Of a stretch of 64,000 nucleotides of DNA, positions 32,518 to 40,925 are shown piece by piece. Origin of the DNA: Bacteroidales bacterium (GTDB lineage Bacteria; Bacteroidota; Bacteroidia; Bacteroidales; F082); assembly GCA_024710405.1 (NCBI GenBank), contig JANJUV010000002.1:248001-312000 (forward strand), read 5' to 3'. Numbering within the stretch: position 1 is the first letter of the stretch; every line of letters begins with the position of its first letter. The translations under genes were made by a program, and so were the position numbers. Under the pieces are notes generated by a model. The model saw only the letters and a program-made list of their open reading frames with translations, was not told where the DNA came from and did no database searches.

Positions 32518-32916
32518 ATGCCACGCCCCTTAAAAAACCGGTTTATTGAAAGCCCACCCCCTGTTCGGGGATTCAAACCTATAGGACAAAAAGGATGGCA
32601 CTCAGAGCCGGTGATCATGAGTTGGGAGGGATACGAAAGCATCAGGTTAGTGCTCTATGAAGGCCTGAGTCAGGAAGAAGCTGCTGAACTGATGCAGGTG
32701 TCGCGTCCTACCCTTACCAGGATATTCAACAAGGCAATAAAAAATCTGGCCGGGGCACTGACTGAAGGCAGACCTTTTCTGATCGAAGGTGGCGTTTATC
32801 AGGTGTCGGGGCCACATGGCAGGTGCGGAAACTGCAACCGAAGGATGTGGAATCCCCACAATCACGAATGTCAACAAGAAGGAACTTCCGGAAATGAACA
32901 TGAACAAAAAAACTGA
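32518..32916 (+). CDS. DUF134 (UPF0251) HTH DNA-binding protein
   Basis: 132 residues. Starts MPRPLKNRFIESPPPVRGFKP, typical of the family, which has a sigma-factor-region-4-like helix-turn-helix (ESIRLVLYEGLSQEEAAELMQVSRPTLTRIFNKAIKN) and a Cys-containing tail here (GRCGNCNRRMWNPHNHECQ) that could bind metal or an Fe-S cluster. DUF134 proteins are regularly beside NifX/NifB-like genes, as in this window, and are presumed to regulate them; the binding of metal is inference. The downstream gene starts inside its 3' end. Confidence 0.9.
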   Translation: MPRPLKNRFIESPPPVRGFKPIGQKGWHSEPVIMSWEGYESIRLVLYEGLSQEEAAELMQVSRPTLTRIFNKAIKNLAGALTEGRPFLIEGGVYQVSGPHGRCGNCNRRMWNPHNHECQQEGTSGNEHEQKN

Positions 32917-33286
32917 AACTCATTCTATGAAAAAAATAGCTGTTCCGGTAAAACCGGATTTTACCATTGACGACCATTTTGGTCATTGTGCTTATTATGG
33001 TATTTACCAGTTGGAAAGCAACGTATTAATAAGCAAAACTTTAATTCCATCCGTTGGCGGTTGCGGTTGTAAATCAGGAATTGCTTCCACCCTTGCTGCC
33101 GAAGGGGTTCAGCTGATGCTTGCCGGTGGTATTGGAGCAGGTGCTGTTGAGGTGCTCAGGAATAACGGGATTGATGTGATCCGAGGGTGTACAGGACATG
33201 CGGATGAACTGATTGAAAAATATTTGAAAGGCGAACTTCAGGATGATGGCGTAAATTGTGCGCATCATCACGATCATCATCATTAA
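32894..33286 (+). CDS. Dinitrogenase iron-molybdenum cofactor (NifX/NifB-C) family protein
   Basis: 130 residues with the NifX-like ribonuclease H-like fold: KKIAVPVKPDFTIDDHFGHCAYYGIYQ, the CGCKSG cluster and LMLAGGIGAGAVEVLRNNGIDVIRGCTG. The chain ends CAHHHDHHH, a metal-binding His tail. Such proteins bind iron-molybdenum or simpler Fe-S/Mo clusters; stand-alone copies in anaerobes without nitrogenase are common and of unclear role. No nif structural genes are here. ATG at 32894 overlaps the DUF134 gene by 23 bases; another start at 32927 (MKKIAVPV) would be more canonical and is possible. Confidence 0.88.
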   Translation: MNMNKKTETHSMKKIAVPVKPDFTIDDHFGHCAYYGIYQLESNVLISKTLIPSVGGCGCKSGIASTLAAEGVQLMLAGGIGAGAVEVLRNNGIDVIRGCTGHADELIEKYLKGELQDDGVNCAHHHDHHH

Positions 33287-33408
33287 ATGATGTATCATCC
33301 TGCCGGCTCTGTGAACGATGAACAGTCAGGATAGATATCACTAGATTTGTCGGGCAGTTGTTTTTAAACCTGTGGTGATCAAATACCTGATTTAATTGTT
33401 TCATTGAA

Positions 33409-34884
33409 ATGAAAAAATTAACTATTCTGCTAACCGGAGCCACAGGTTACGTGGGCAAAAGACTGCTCCCTTTACTGGTGCAGCAGGGCCATGCAGTCAT
33501 CTGTGCGGTTCGTGATCCGAAACGATTCCCAAATGAAGGTTTCTTTGCCCATCCACTTGTTTCGGTGATCAGACTCGACCTGCTGGACGATCCCACAAAC
33601 AACATGCTGCCGTCTGATATTGACGCTGCATTCTATCTCGTTCATTCTATGGGCACTGCCGGCAAGGGATTTGAAGAACTTGAATCACTTTCGGCCATCA
33701 ACTTCATCAGATTGATCAGCACCACGAAGGCAAAGCAGCTTATTTACCTTGGTGGAATTACCAACAGTAATGAGCTATCACCGCACCTTTCTTCTCGACG
33801 CCGGGTGGAGGATATTCTGGCCTCCGGCCCCGTTCCGCTAACAGTGCTGCGTGCAGGAATCATCCTCGGCTCGGGAAGTGCATCCTTTGAAATCATCCGC
33901 GACCTCGTAGAAAAACTACCTATAATGGTAGCGCCTAAATGGCTCAACACAAGAAGTCAGCCGATTGCCATCCGTAATGTGCTGGAGTACCTGACGGGCG
34001 TGCTGATGAACAGGCAAACACTCGGCCAGACCTTTGACATCGGTGGTCCGGAGGTACTCACCTACAAACAGATGCTGCTGAAGTTTGCCCGTGTCAGGGG
34101 ATTAACGCGTTATATATGTACCGTTCCGGTCATGACACCCAGACTCTCATCTTATTGGCTGTATTTTGTTACTTCCACTTCGTTCAGACTGGCCATGCAT
34201 CTGGTTGAAAGCATGAAAACTGAAGTGGTTGCACGCGACAACAGGCTTCAAACCATGCTCGGCATCGAACCCATACCCTATGATGAAGCGGTAAAACTTG
34301 CCTTTCAGCGCATTGCTCAGGACGATGTGGCTTCGAGTTGGAAGGATGCCTATGTTTCAAGCATGCCATCCGGAGACCTTCCTTTGAACATCAATGTACC
34401 TGTTTATGGCTGTTTCACCGATAAAAGGATGAAACCAATTCATGGAGAAGTTGAGTGTGTTGTTGAAAACATTTGGTCAATTGGTGGAGAGAAAGGATGG
34501 TACTATGCCAACTGGCTCTGGAGATTGCGCGGCTTTGCCGACAAGCTTGCCGGCGGGGTAGGATTGCGTCGGGGCCGCACAAACGCTCATACTATTCATG
34601 CCGGCGACACCCTCGACTTCTGGCGGGTGATGCTCGCCGACAAAGAAGGAAAACGCCTCTTGTTGTATGCCGAAATGAAACTTCCCGGTGAAGCCTGGCT
34701 CGAATTTAAAATCGTGGAACAGGAAAACAAGGCTTTTTTAAAACAAACAGCCACCTTCAGACCGCATGGACTGGCTGGCAGAATGTACTGGTATCTGGTG
34801 ATGCCTTTTCATTTTTTTGTCTTTAATGGTATGGCAAACAATCTTATAAAAAAACACAAAACTATCTCAACTTTCTTCCTGTGA
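33409..34884 (+). CDS. SDR/NmrA-like NAD(P)-binding protein with DUF2867 domain
   Basis: 491 residues. The N-terminal 300 residues are an extended-type SDR: TGATGYVGKRLLPLL is the dinucleotide loop, AFYLVHSMG and LIYLGGIT the strand motifs, VLRAGIILGSGSASFEIIRDLVEKLP the atypical-SDR continuation; the usual YxxxK is not evident, as in NmrA/complex I 39 kDa subunit-like members. Residues about 325-491 match DUF2867 (SRPBCC-like): GWYYANWLWRLRGFADKLAGGVGLRRGR, DTLDFWRVM, ATFRPHGLAGRMYWYLVMPFH. This fusion is a known family of unknown function. It is monocistronic. Confidence 0.9.
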   Translation: MKKLTILLTGATGYVGKRLLPLLVQQGHAVICAVRDPKRFPNEGFFAHPLVSVIRLDLLDDPTNNMLPSDIDAAFYLVHSMGTAGKGFEELESLSAINFIRLISTTKAKQLIYLGGITNSNELSPHLSSRRRVEDILASGPVPLTVLRAGIILGSGSASFEIIRDLVEKLPIMVAPKWLNTRSQPIAIRNVLEYLTGVLMNRQTLGQTFDIGGPEVLTYKQMLLKFARVRGLTRYICTVPVMTPRLSSYWLYFVTSTSFRLAMHLVESMKTEVVARDNRLQTMLGIEPIPYDEAVKLAFQRIAQDDVASSWKDAYVSSMPSGDLPLNINVPVYGCFTDKRMKPIHGEVECVVENIWSIGGEKGWYYANWLWRLRGFADKLAGGVGLRRGRTNAHTIHAGDTLDFWRVMLADKEGKRLLLYAEMKLPGEAWLEFKIVEQENKAFLKQTATFRPHGLAGRMYWYLVMPFHFFVFNGMANNLIKKHKTISTFFL

Positions 34885-35214
34885 GCCTTAACAAACAACC
34901 TTCATTCGCAAAATAATGCTTATTTAGAGCAGTTAAAAATAAGACTATATCAAATTTACGAATCAAATACGAAAAATTTAGCGCTGATATATAGCCTGTT
35001 AACAAAATTGTTAATTTTTTTTACAATTAATTCAATCAGATAAACATCTTTTATATAGATTAGCAGCGGTTTTAGGGGTTTGCTGAATTCAGCGATTCCC
35101 AATTAACTGTCGTTCTTTTCAGCTTTTTTCATGTGGAAGGCAAGCAATTCCGTATCTTAACACAACATGGAATTATCAACCTTAATTTATAACTTTTACC
35201 AAAAACAAGCTCCC
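34885..35214. other. AT-rich intergenic region with two palindromes
   Basis: 330 bases without a gene. TTAACAAAATTGTTAA at 34999-35014 followed by eight T residues could be a weak AT-only terminator for the SDR gene. A perfect 12-bp palindrome GCTGAATTCAGC lies at 35092-35103 and may be a regulatory site of the next gene. No TAnnTTTG element with good spacing was found. Confidence 0.5.
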
Positions 35215-37749
35215 ATGAAAAGAAAGCTACTTTTTTCGGCCATCATTATGGCTTGTATCATGCTCCTTACCGACAGGGCCTATGCTCAGGCTCCTGATTG
35301 GACGCCTACACCTGGTCTGCAATACAATATGCAGATTGTAGGAAGGCTTCAACTCATCGACAATAGTTACTCAGATGATGCCAACGATCTGGTTGGTGCT
35401 TTTGTTGATGATGTTTCTCGCGGTGTTGCCTCTCCAACCGGAACAAATCCCAATGACAGGGTTTATCTTACCATTGGCTCCAATGCACTCAGCGGTGACA
35501 CAATTACGCTTCAGGCATACATAGCTGTGGAAGACACCATCTATGCAGTTGAACTGTATGAGGATGATGGCTTAACCCTGGTTACCGATCTAATCTTCAA
35601 CTCAGGCACAACCTTAGGCACCTATGCTCTGCCTTATATTTTCAGGCTCTCAGATAATAGTCATACCGTTACTTTTGATGTTACTCCCGCAGCCGGTGCT
35701 GGTGGTTTTGTTGATGTTAACGGAACCGAATATGATGATACAGAAACTATTTCTGTTGTTGATGGCAATGACCTTATCATGACTTTTGTTCCTGACTCTG
35801 TTAGCGGATATCATGTTGAATCAGTTGATTTTGGCGCGACCAATGTTTTTGATTTTTCAACGGATGAAGAACTGCTCCAACCCAACGGCACCTTTATCGA
35901 TACACTTGAGAACGTTACAGCAGATATCACTGTTACAGTAGTTTATGCTCTAAACGAATACACATTAACCTACACAGCCGGCCTAAACGGAACACTGCAA
36001 TGGGATGCAAACGGAGACACTAATGTTGACCCATTGGATCCTCTCGAAGTTGATCTTGCTGAGGTAGAACAAACAGTAACACACGGTGACGATGCCGTTG
36101 AAGTTGAAGCCGTTCCTGATCTGGCTGTAGGAGTTCCACCAGTTGATTATATGTTTTATAGATGGAGCGATGGCAGCGATGACAACCCAAGGACTGACCT
36201 CAATGTTGCCTCCGATCTTGAGGTTACCGCTTTGTTCGTTCCCGACACCTGGACACCTGGCTCAAACTACCAATATTCAATGACAATTGTTGGTGAACTG
36301 ATCATTAATGACACTGTATCTGTCAATGAATTTGACCTTGTGGCAGCTTTTGTCGGTGGCGATTGCCGTGGTATTGCTTCACCCGATCCGGACTTTGACG
36401 GCCTTGTGTTCCTGAATATTGGTTCGAATGATGGCTCCAGCGAAGAAATTGAATTGTTTATCCTTGACAGCGAGACAGGGGATATTTGCCCTGCCGGTGG
36501 TTCTATTACTTTCGTGAGCAATCTGCAGCTCGGCACTTTGAATAATCCTTACACAATTGCATGTCAGGTAGAGCTTGAAATGAATTATGGTGTTGGTTTC
36601 ACCTGGTTCAGTGCCAATGTTGACATAGGCAGCTGGGATGTAGCTGATTACTTTCATGATGATAATGTTGCTCCTGATCCGGAGGTTGAAGATCGTATCA
36701 TCGGCCAGACATCCTTTGCCCTGAATACAGGAGCCGCATGGGTTGGTGGTTTAACTGAAATTGATCCTGAAAAAATGTATCGTTTTAGAATTCCTACAGG
36801 AGGTAATGTTGCCAAAACATTAACTGTAAATGGCGCACCGGTGAGTATTACACCTATCAACCTGTTTGCCGGTTTTACCTGGCTCGGATATATGCCACAA
36901 GACACACTTAATGTTAATGTAGCCCTCGATGATATCACACCCGCACCAACAGCAGACGACAGGATCGTAGGCCAAACAAGCTTTGCTATCTATAACGGAA
37001 CATCCTGGATCGGAAGTCTATCCAACATGTATCCCGGAAGAGGTTATATCATCAAACTGGCCAATGCCAGCACACTTACCTATCCTTCACCGGTGGTTAC
37101 AAGCATGAAGGCTACCTCTCCTCAGGTAAAAGAAACCGTTTCACCTATTGGACTGTATCCTGCTGCACACATGAAAAACACCATGACCGTTTTGGGAAAA
37201 CTGGAGCTTAATGCACAGGAATACTCACTTAACGAAAATGATGTTGTGTATGCATTCATTGATGGCGAAGTACGTGGTATGGCTGCTCCTACTGCCAACG
37301 ACGGACTGATTTTCATGAACATCGGTGACAACAACGAAGAAGCCAAACCGGTACATTTCAAAGTCTGGATTGACAATATGCAACAACTGTTTGATGTAGA
37401 AGGAAGCCTGGCTTATGAAGCCCTTGGCGAAGCCGGTAGCCTCAATGAGCCTTACATCTTCAAACTCGATGCATCAAACACATCTGCTGGTGTTCGCACC
37501 ATTGGTCAGCCATACCCGAATCCGTTCAACAACGAAACCATGATCCCCTTCACCCTTGGCGAGGCAGGACAGGTTGAACTTGAGGTGTACAACAGCATGG
37601 GACAACTGGTGAAAAGCATCCGCGAAAGCAAAAACAGCTCCGGAAGCCACAACATCACCCTGAGTCGCGAAAACCTCCAGTCTGGTATGTACTTCTACGT
37701 GATCAGAGTTAACAACAACCAACAGACAGGAACACTGATCATTAACTAA
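35215..37749 (+). CDS. T9SS-exported repeat-containing surface protein
   Basis: 844 residues from the ATG at 35215 (signal peptide ends AYAQ; a longer frame starts at 35167). Three copies of an about 95-residue module occur near residues 35-135, 355-455 and 645-750, each with NxxDLVxAF(V/I)xGxxRGxA(S/A)P and a later FxNIG(S/D)N; this is a recurrent Bacteroidota exoprotein module of unknown fold. Between them are an InlB-B-like/Listeria-type repeat pair (YTLTYTAGLNGTLQWDANGD) and two WxG modules (GFTWFSANVD and GFTWLGYMPQD, each with DRIxGQTSFA). The last 85 residues are a type A sorting tail (PYPNPFNNETMIPF, ENLQSGMYFYVIRV). No enzyme motif is seen, so a surface adhesin or structural role is likely. 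Confidence 0.88.
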   Translation: MKRKLLFSAIIMACIMLLTDRAYAQAPDWTPTPGLQYNMQIVGRLQLIDNSYSDDANDLVGAFVDDVSRGVASPTGTNPNDRVYLTIGSNALSGDTITLQAYIAVEDTIYAVELYEDDGLTLVTDLIFNSGTTLGTYALPYIFRLSDNSHTVTFDVTPAAGAGGFVDVNGTEYDDTETISVVDGNDLIMTFVPDSVSGYHVESVDFGATNVFDFSTDEELLQPNGTFIDTLENVTADITVTVVYALNEYTLTYTAGLNGTLQWDANGDTNVDPLDPLEVDLAEVEQTVTHGDDAVEVEAVPDLAVGVPPVDYMFYRWSDGSDDNPRTDLNVASDLEVTALFVPDTWTPGSNYQYSMTIVGELIINDTVSVNEFDLVAAFVGGDCRGIASPDPDFDGLVFLNIGSNDGSSEEIELFILDSETGDICPAGGSITFVSNLQLGTLNNPYTIACQVELEMNYGVGFTWFSANVDIGSWDVADYFHDDNVAPDPEVEDRIIGQTSFALNTGAAWVGGLTEIDPEKMYRFRIPTGGNVAKTLTVNGAPVSITPINLFAGFTWLGYMPQDTLNVNVALDDITPAPTADDRIVGQTSFAIYNGTSWIGSLSNMYPGRGYIIKLANASTLTYPSPVVTSMKATSPQVKETVSPIGLYPAAHMKNTMTVLGKLELNAQEYSLNENDVVYAFIDGEVRGMAAPTANDGLIFMNIGDNNEEAKPVHFKVWIDNMQQLFDVEGSLAYEALGEAGSLNEPYIFKLDASNTSAGVRTIGQPYPNPFNNETMIPFTLGEAGQVELEVYNSMGQLVKSIRESKNSSGSHNITLSRENLQSGMYFYVIRVNNNQQTGTLIIN

Positions 37750-37773
37750 CTCTTAAACAACTTCATGAGATTG

Positions 37774-37806
37774 ACCGGCGGGCCAAATGGTTCGCCGGTT
37801 TTTTTT
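37774..37806 (+). terminator. Rho-independent terminator
   Basis: Seven-pair stem ACCGGCG / CGCCGGT with a 12-base loop and eight T residues, 24 bases after the stop of the repeat-containing surface protein gene. Confidence 0.88.
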
Positions 37807-37845
37807 AATAGAGATTAGTTCCATTGTTGTTGAGTTGAACTCTCT

Positions 37846-38018
37846 GGTGGTTTCGGCTACGCATCTCCGGTGGTTTCAACTCCGCTTTCTCCAGTGATTT
37901 CGACTTTGTCTTCTCCGGTGGTTTCGACTCCGCTCAACCATCGGATTAATTGATTCACAGAACGAATCCGCTTTACTACCATTCACTAAAACGGTGGTTG
38001 AGCGGAGCCGAAACCACC
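37846..38018. repeat. REP-like palindromic repeat cluster, copy 1
   Basis: Four imperfect direct units of 23-24 bases begin at 37846, 37869, 37893 and 37917 with the core GGTGGTTTCG. A 26-base inverted copy lies at 37993-38018. Each complete unit can fold: seven-base arms GGTGGTT / AACCACC around a 12-base GC-rich loop. The 26-base inverted copy recurs without change at 47305-47330. Confidence 0.8.
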
Positions 38019-38156
38019 GATACTACCCGCAACAAGCACCCAATGCCCAGAAACAAGTACCCAGGAACCAGAACCCAGAACCCCTCCTCAACCGTTTGCA
38101 TAAACCAACCATACAAATTTTTGATTGATTTTCATTCAATTCGCGCACATTGCCTC

Positions 38157-38164
38157 TATATTTG
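38157..38164 (+). promoter_or_regulatory. Candidate -7 element of the starch-binding protein gene
   Basis: TATATTTG matches TAnnTTTG. It lies 95 bases before the ATG, so the leader would be about 90 bases long, unlike the short leaders elsewhere in the window. Confidence 0.45.
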
Positions 38165-38259
38165 TGAGAGAAAATTATTGCTGATCTTTCAATCTGTTGT
38201 TCTCTATGGCAACAAAAAAAATCAGCAAAATTCTGTAACTAACCACCAATCCTCACACC

Positions 38260-40845
38260 ATGAAAAAAATCTTTACCCCTGCTCTGCTGTCAAACGACTG
38301 CAACCTGAAACAAGGGCTGCTCTTGCTGACGGTAATCATTTTGGCAACTCTTGCTCCTGTGACTTCTCAAGCCCAGATCTGGGAACCCGAAGGACTGAAC
38401 ATGCCCGGACAATGGAACTCATGGACTAACCCTCCGGTGAATAACCTCGCCCTCGCCAGCTTCACACAGGTTCCGGGTGGACGTGTTACCAAAATCAACA
38501 CCGGCATTGTACGGTGGCAAACCATCTTCAGTGTGGCCGCCACCGGAGCCGATGTGGTCGGAGGTACACACAACTGGCTCTTCACCAGTGGACCGGAAGC
38601 AAATCCCTGGGGCAACAAATGGGCCAACGTGACTGTCGCCATGAACACCTTGCAAACCTATGTGAAAGAAAGTCCGACCGACAATTCCATCACCGTAGTC
38701 AATGGCAAATGGTACACCATGAACTGGAAAGACAACGGCTACTCAAATACTGAAGCTATCTTCATGGAAACCTCGGCCGAGCCGGTGCAACTGCTATCCG
38801 TGAGCGAACCTGTTGACGTGATTGAAAACGAAGCTGTAGTGGTTACAGTTACTACCAACCTGACCAAATCAGCCGAAGAAATTATTTATGTACGTTACAC
38901 AACAAACGCCTGGAGCACCTCAGCCCTGCTCACCGTCACCATGACCGGAACAAGCGGAACGGCAACCATTCCGGGTCAGGCTGAAGGAACCACCGTTGAA
39001 TATTACGCCTTCAGCTCTACCGTCACCGGAATCACAGCCAATTATGACCTCTACAGCATCCGCATCAACAACGACAATGGAGCGAACTACAGCTATGTTG
39101 TCGGTGGAACTCCCATCCCGATCATCACATGGGCCAACCTGCAATGGCCGCCCAATGGAACCGTCGAACCCGGTGAAGCTTTTGAGGTGTATGCACAGGT
39201 ACTTGCCCCCGGCATTACAGAACCGGAAGGACAAGGCACAGGAATCACTGCATGGATTGGTTACAGCACCACCAACACCGATCCTTCCACTTGGACCAAC
39301 TGGGTTGCAGCCACATACAACACCGATGCAGGCAACAACGACGAATACAAAGCCGACATCGGATCTGTGATCACCGAAGAAGGAACTTATTATTATGCCA
39401 GCCGTTTCAAACTCAACGATGGTGATTACGTTTACGGAGGCTACGCAGCCAGTGGCGGTGGATTCTGGGACGGAACAAACAATGTATCGGGTGTGCTGAC
39501 GGTTTCCATCATTCCCCCGCCTACAGTAATTGACTGGGCCAACCTGCAATGGCCTGAAAACGGAGAAATTGAACCAGGTGCTGACTTTGAAGTTTATGCC
39601 CAGATCTTTATTGACGGAGTAACCAATCCCGCAGGACAAGCTGCCGGTGTGACCGCATGGATCGGCTACAACAGCGAAAACACAAATCCATCAGAATGGA
39701 ACAACTGGACAGTGGCCGACTATAATGCCGATGCCGGAAATAATGACGAATACCTCGCCAACATCGGCACCAACATTCTGACCGAAGGAACATACTACTA
39801 CGCCAGCCGCTTCCAGTTCAACGGAGGTGAATTTTACTACGGAGGATTCAACGGTGGTTTCTGGGACGGTGAAACAAATGTTTCGGGCGTGCTGACAGTG
39901 GTAACCGAAACCAACCCTTCCACCATCAGCTGGGCCAACCTGCAATGGCCTGCAACAGGCAATGTTTTACCTGAACAGGAATATCTGGTATATGCTCAGG
40001 TTTATGCCCCCGGCATCACCGAACCCGAAGGACAAGGCGCTGATATACAGGCATGGATCGGCTACAGCGAAACAGATACTGACCCTTCAGGATGGACCAA
40101 CTGGGTTGCGGCTGATTATCTGGCCGACGCTGGCAACAACGATGAATACATGGCCGACATTGGAACCCTGATCACAGAAGAAGGAACGTATTACTATGCC
40201 AGCCGCTTCCAGTATGCGACCGAAGAGTTTGTGTACGGTGGATATTCAGAATCCGGAGGCGGTTTCTGGGATGGCGAAAACTTTGTTTCAGGTGTGCTTA
40301 CCGTGGGCCCTCCACCCGTGACATATCCCGTACTATTTACCATCATCGACGCCACCGAACTGCACGACAACATCAAATTCAAGGGAGAGATGACAGGCTG
40401 GGATACGATCGCCATGAATCCCGACAACCATGTATGGACCCTCACTTTGGATGTGCTTCCCGGAACATACGAATGGGGCGCCATTGAGGATGACGGAAGT
40501 GAATTCGGCATCTGGCTGATCGAAGGATCAAACCTCGTAGTAACTGTTGATGAAGAAGGAAATGTTAGTGGAGACACCTCCTACACTACCCTCATTACAG
40601 CCATTGCAAACAAGCCTCATGCACAGGTTTCGGTCTATCCCAATCCTGCAAACGACAGGATTCAACTAAGCAGCGACAGTCCCGCTTCCTACCGCATCAG
40701 GAATGCCGAAGGCAGGGTAATCATTCACGACCCGCTCATGAGCAGCACACACCATGTAAACATAAATCACCTCCCATCAGGTTTGTATGTCGTCGAACTT
40801 ATCTCCGAAAACGGCAGCAGCTTCACAAAACTGATCAAAAAGTAG
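38260..40845 (+). CDS. T9SS-exported multimodular protein, probable starch/glycan-binding, with three tandem repeats
   Basis: 861 residues. Signal peptide ends SQAQ. Residues 40-285 form an N-terminal pair of beta domains (WEPEGLNMPGQWNSW, GKWYTMNWKDNGY, AIFMETSAEP, then a domain ending ANYSYVVGG) that is clearly homologous to the N-terminus of the alpha-amylase encoded next. Three tandem repeats of 135, 132 and about 127 residues follow, each starting WANLQWP and containing AWIGY, NNDEY, EGTYYYASRF and FWDG...VSGVLTV. Then a CBM20/48-like domain (LHDNIKFKGEMTGWDTIAM ... GTYEWGAIEDDG) and a type A sorting tail (VSVYPNPANDRIQL, LPSGLYVVEL). No catalytic motif; it is likely a surface glycan-binding partner of the amylase. 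Confidence 0.88.
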   Translation: MKKIFTPALLSNDCNLKQGLLLLTVIILATLAPVTSQAQIWEPEGLNMPGQWNSWTNPPVNNLALASFTQVPGGRVTKINTGIVRWQTIFSVAATGADVVGGTHNWLFTSGPEANPWGNKWANVTVAMNTLQTYVKESPTDNSITVVNGKWYTMNWKDNGYSNTEAIFMETSAEPVQLLSVSEPVDVIENEAVVVTVTTNLTKSAEEIIYVRYTTNAWSTSALLTVTMTGTSGTATIPGQAEGTTVEYYAFSSTVTGITANYDLYSIRINNDNGANYSYVVGGTPIPIITWANLQWPPNGTVEPGEAFEVYAQVLAPGITEPEGQGTGITAWIGYSTTNTDPSTWTNWVAATYNTDAGNNDEYKADIGSVITEEGTYYYASRFKLNDGDYVYGGYAASGGGFWDGTNNVSGVLTVSIIPPPTVIDWANLQWPENGEIEPGADFEVYAQIFIDGVTNPAGQAAGVTAWIGYNSENTNPSEWNNWTVADYNADAGNNDEYLANIGTNILTEGTYYYASRFQFNGGEFYYGGFNGGFWDGETNVSGVLTVVTETNPSTISWANLQWPATGNVLPEQEYLVYAQVYAPGITEPEGQGADIQAWIGYSETDTDPSGWTNWVAADYLADAGNNDEYMADIGTLITEEGTYYYASRFQYATEEFVYGGYSESGGGFWDGENFVSGVLTVGPPPVTYPVLFTIIDATELHDNIKFKGEMTGWDTIAMNPDNHVWTLTLDVLPGTYEWGAIEDDGSEFGIWLIEGSNLVVTVDEEGNVSGDTSYTTLITAIANKPHAQVSVYPNPANDRIQLSSDSPASYRIRNAEGRVIIHDPLMSSTHHVNINHLPSGLYVVELISENGSSFTKLIKK
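39130..40311 (+). repeat. Three tandem coding repeats in the starch-binding protein
   Basis: A conserved 20-base start (TGGGCCAACCTGCAATGGCC) recurs at 39130, 39535 and 39931, giving periods of 405 and 396 bases. All three copies stay in frame and encode the WANLQWP...VSGVLTV domain. Confidence 0.88.
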
Positions 40846-40864
40846 TTTTTCATGTTGATTTGAC

Positions 40865-40891
40865 GGTCCGGGCTTCGCCCGGGCCATTTTT
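40865..40891 (+). terminator. Rho-independent terminator between binding-protein and amylase genes
   Basis: Nine-position stem GGTCCGGGC / GCCCGGGCC (one T-G wobble) with a three-base TTC loop, then five T residues. The hairpin is GC-rich and begins 19 bases after the stop codon. Confidence 0.8.
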
Positions 40892-40898
40892 ATCTTTG
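40891..40898 (+). promoter_or_regulatory. Candidate -7 element of the amylase gene
   Basis: TATCTTTG, a full match to TAnnTTTG, begins on the last T of the terminator tract and ends 27 bases before the ATG at 40926. No TTG at -33, as that position is inside the terminator stem. Confidence 0.45.
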
Positions 40899-40925
40899 AC
40901 AAAACCTTCTGAAACAACCAACAAG

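Larger units (their letters stand above)
37750..38259. other. 510-bp intergenic region with terminator, repeats and promoter
   Basis: It contains the terminator at 37774-37806, a palindromic repeat cluster at 37846-38018 and a candidate promoter at 38157. A 159-codon frame from 37950 runs through the repeats and into the next signal peptide in another frame and is not a gene. Confidence 0.7.

Noticed and set aside
32894-33286. A nitrogen fixation locus
   Set aside because: A lone NifX-like protein occurs widely without nitrogenase; no nifHDK, nifE, nifN or full nifB is nearby.
37846-38018. CRISPR array
   Set aside because: The 23-24 base units are contiguous, degenerate and partly inverted, without spacers of constant length, and no cas genes are present.
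37950-38429. 159-codon plus-strand frame before and into the starch-binding protein gene
   Set aside because: Runs through palindromic repeats and the promoter, then in another frame through the signal peptide of the real gene. Composition is not protein-like.
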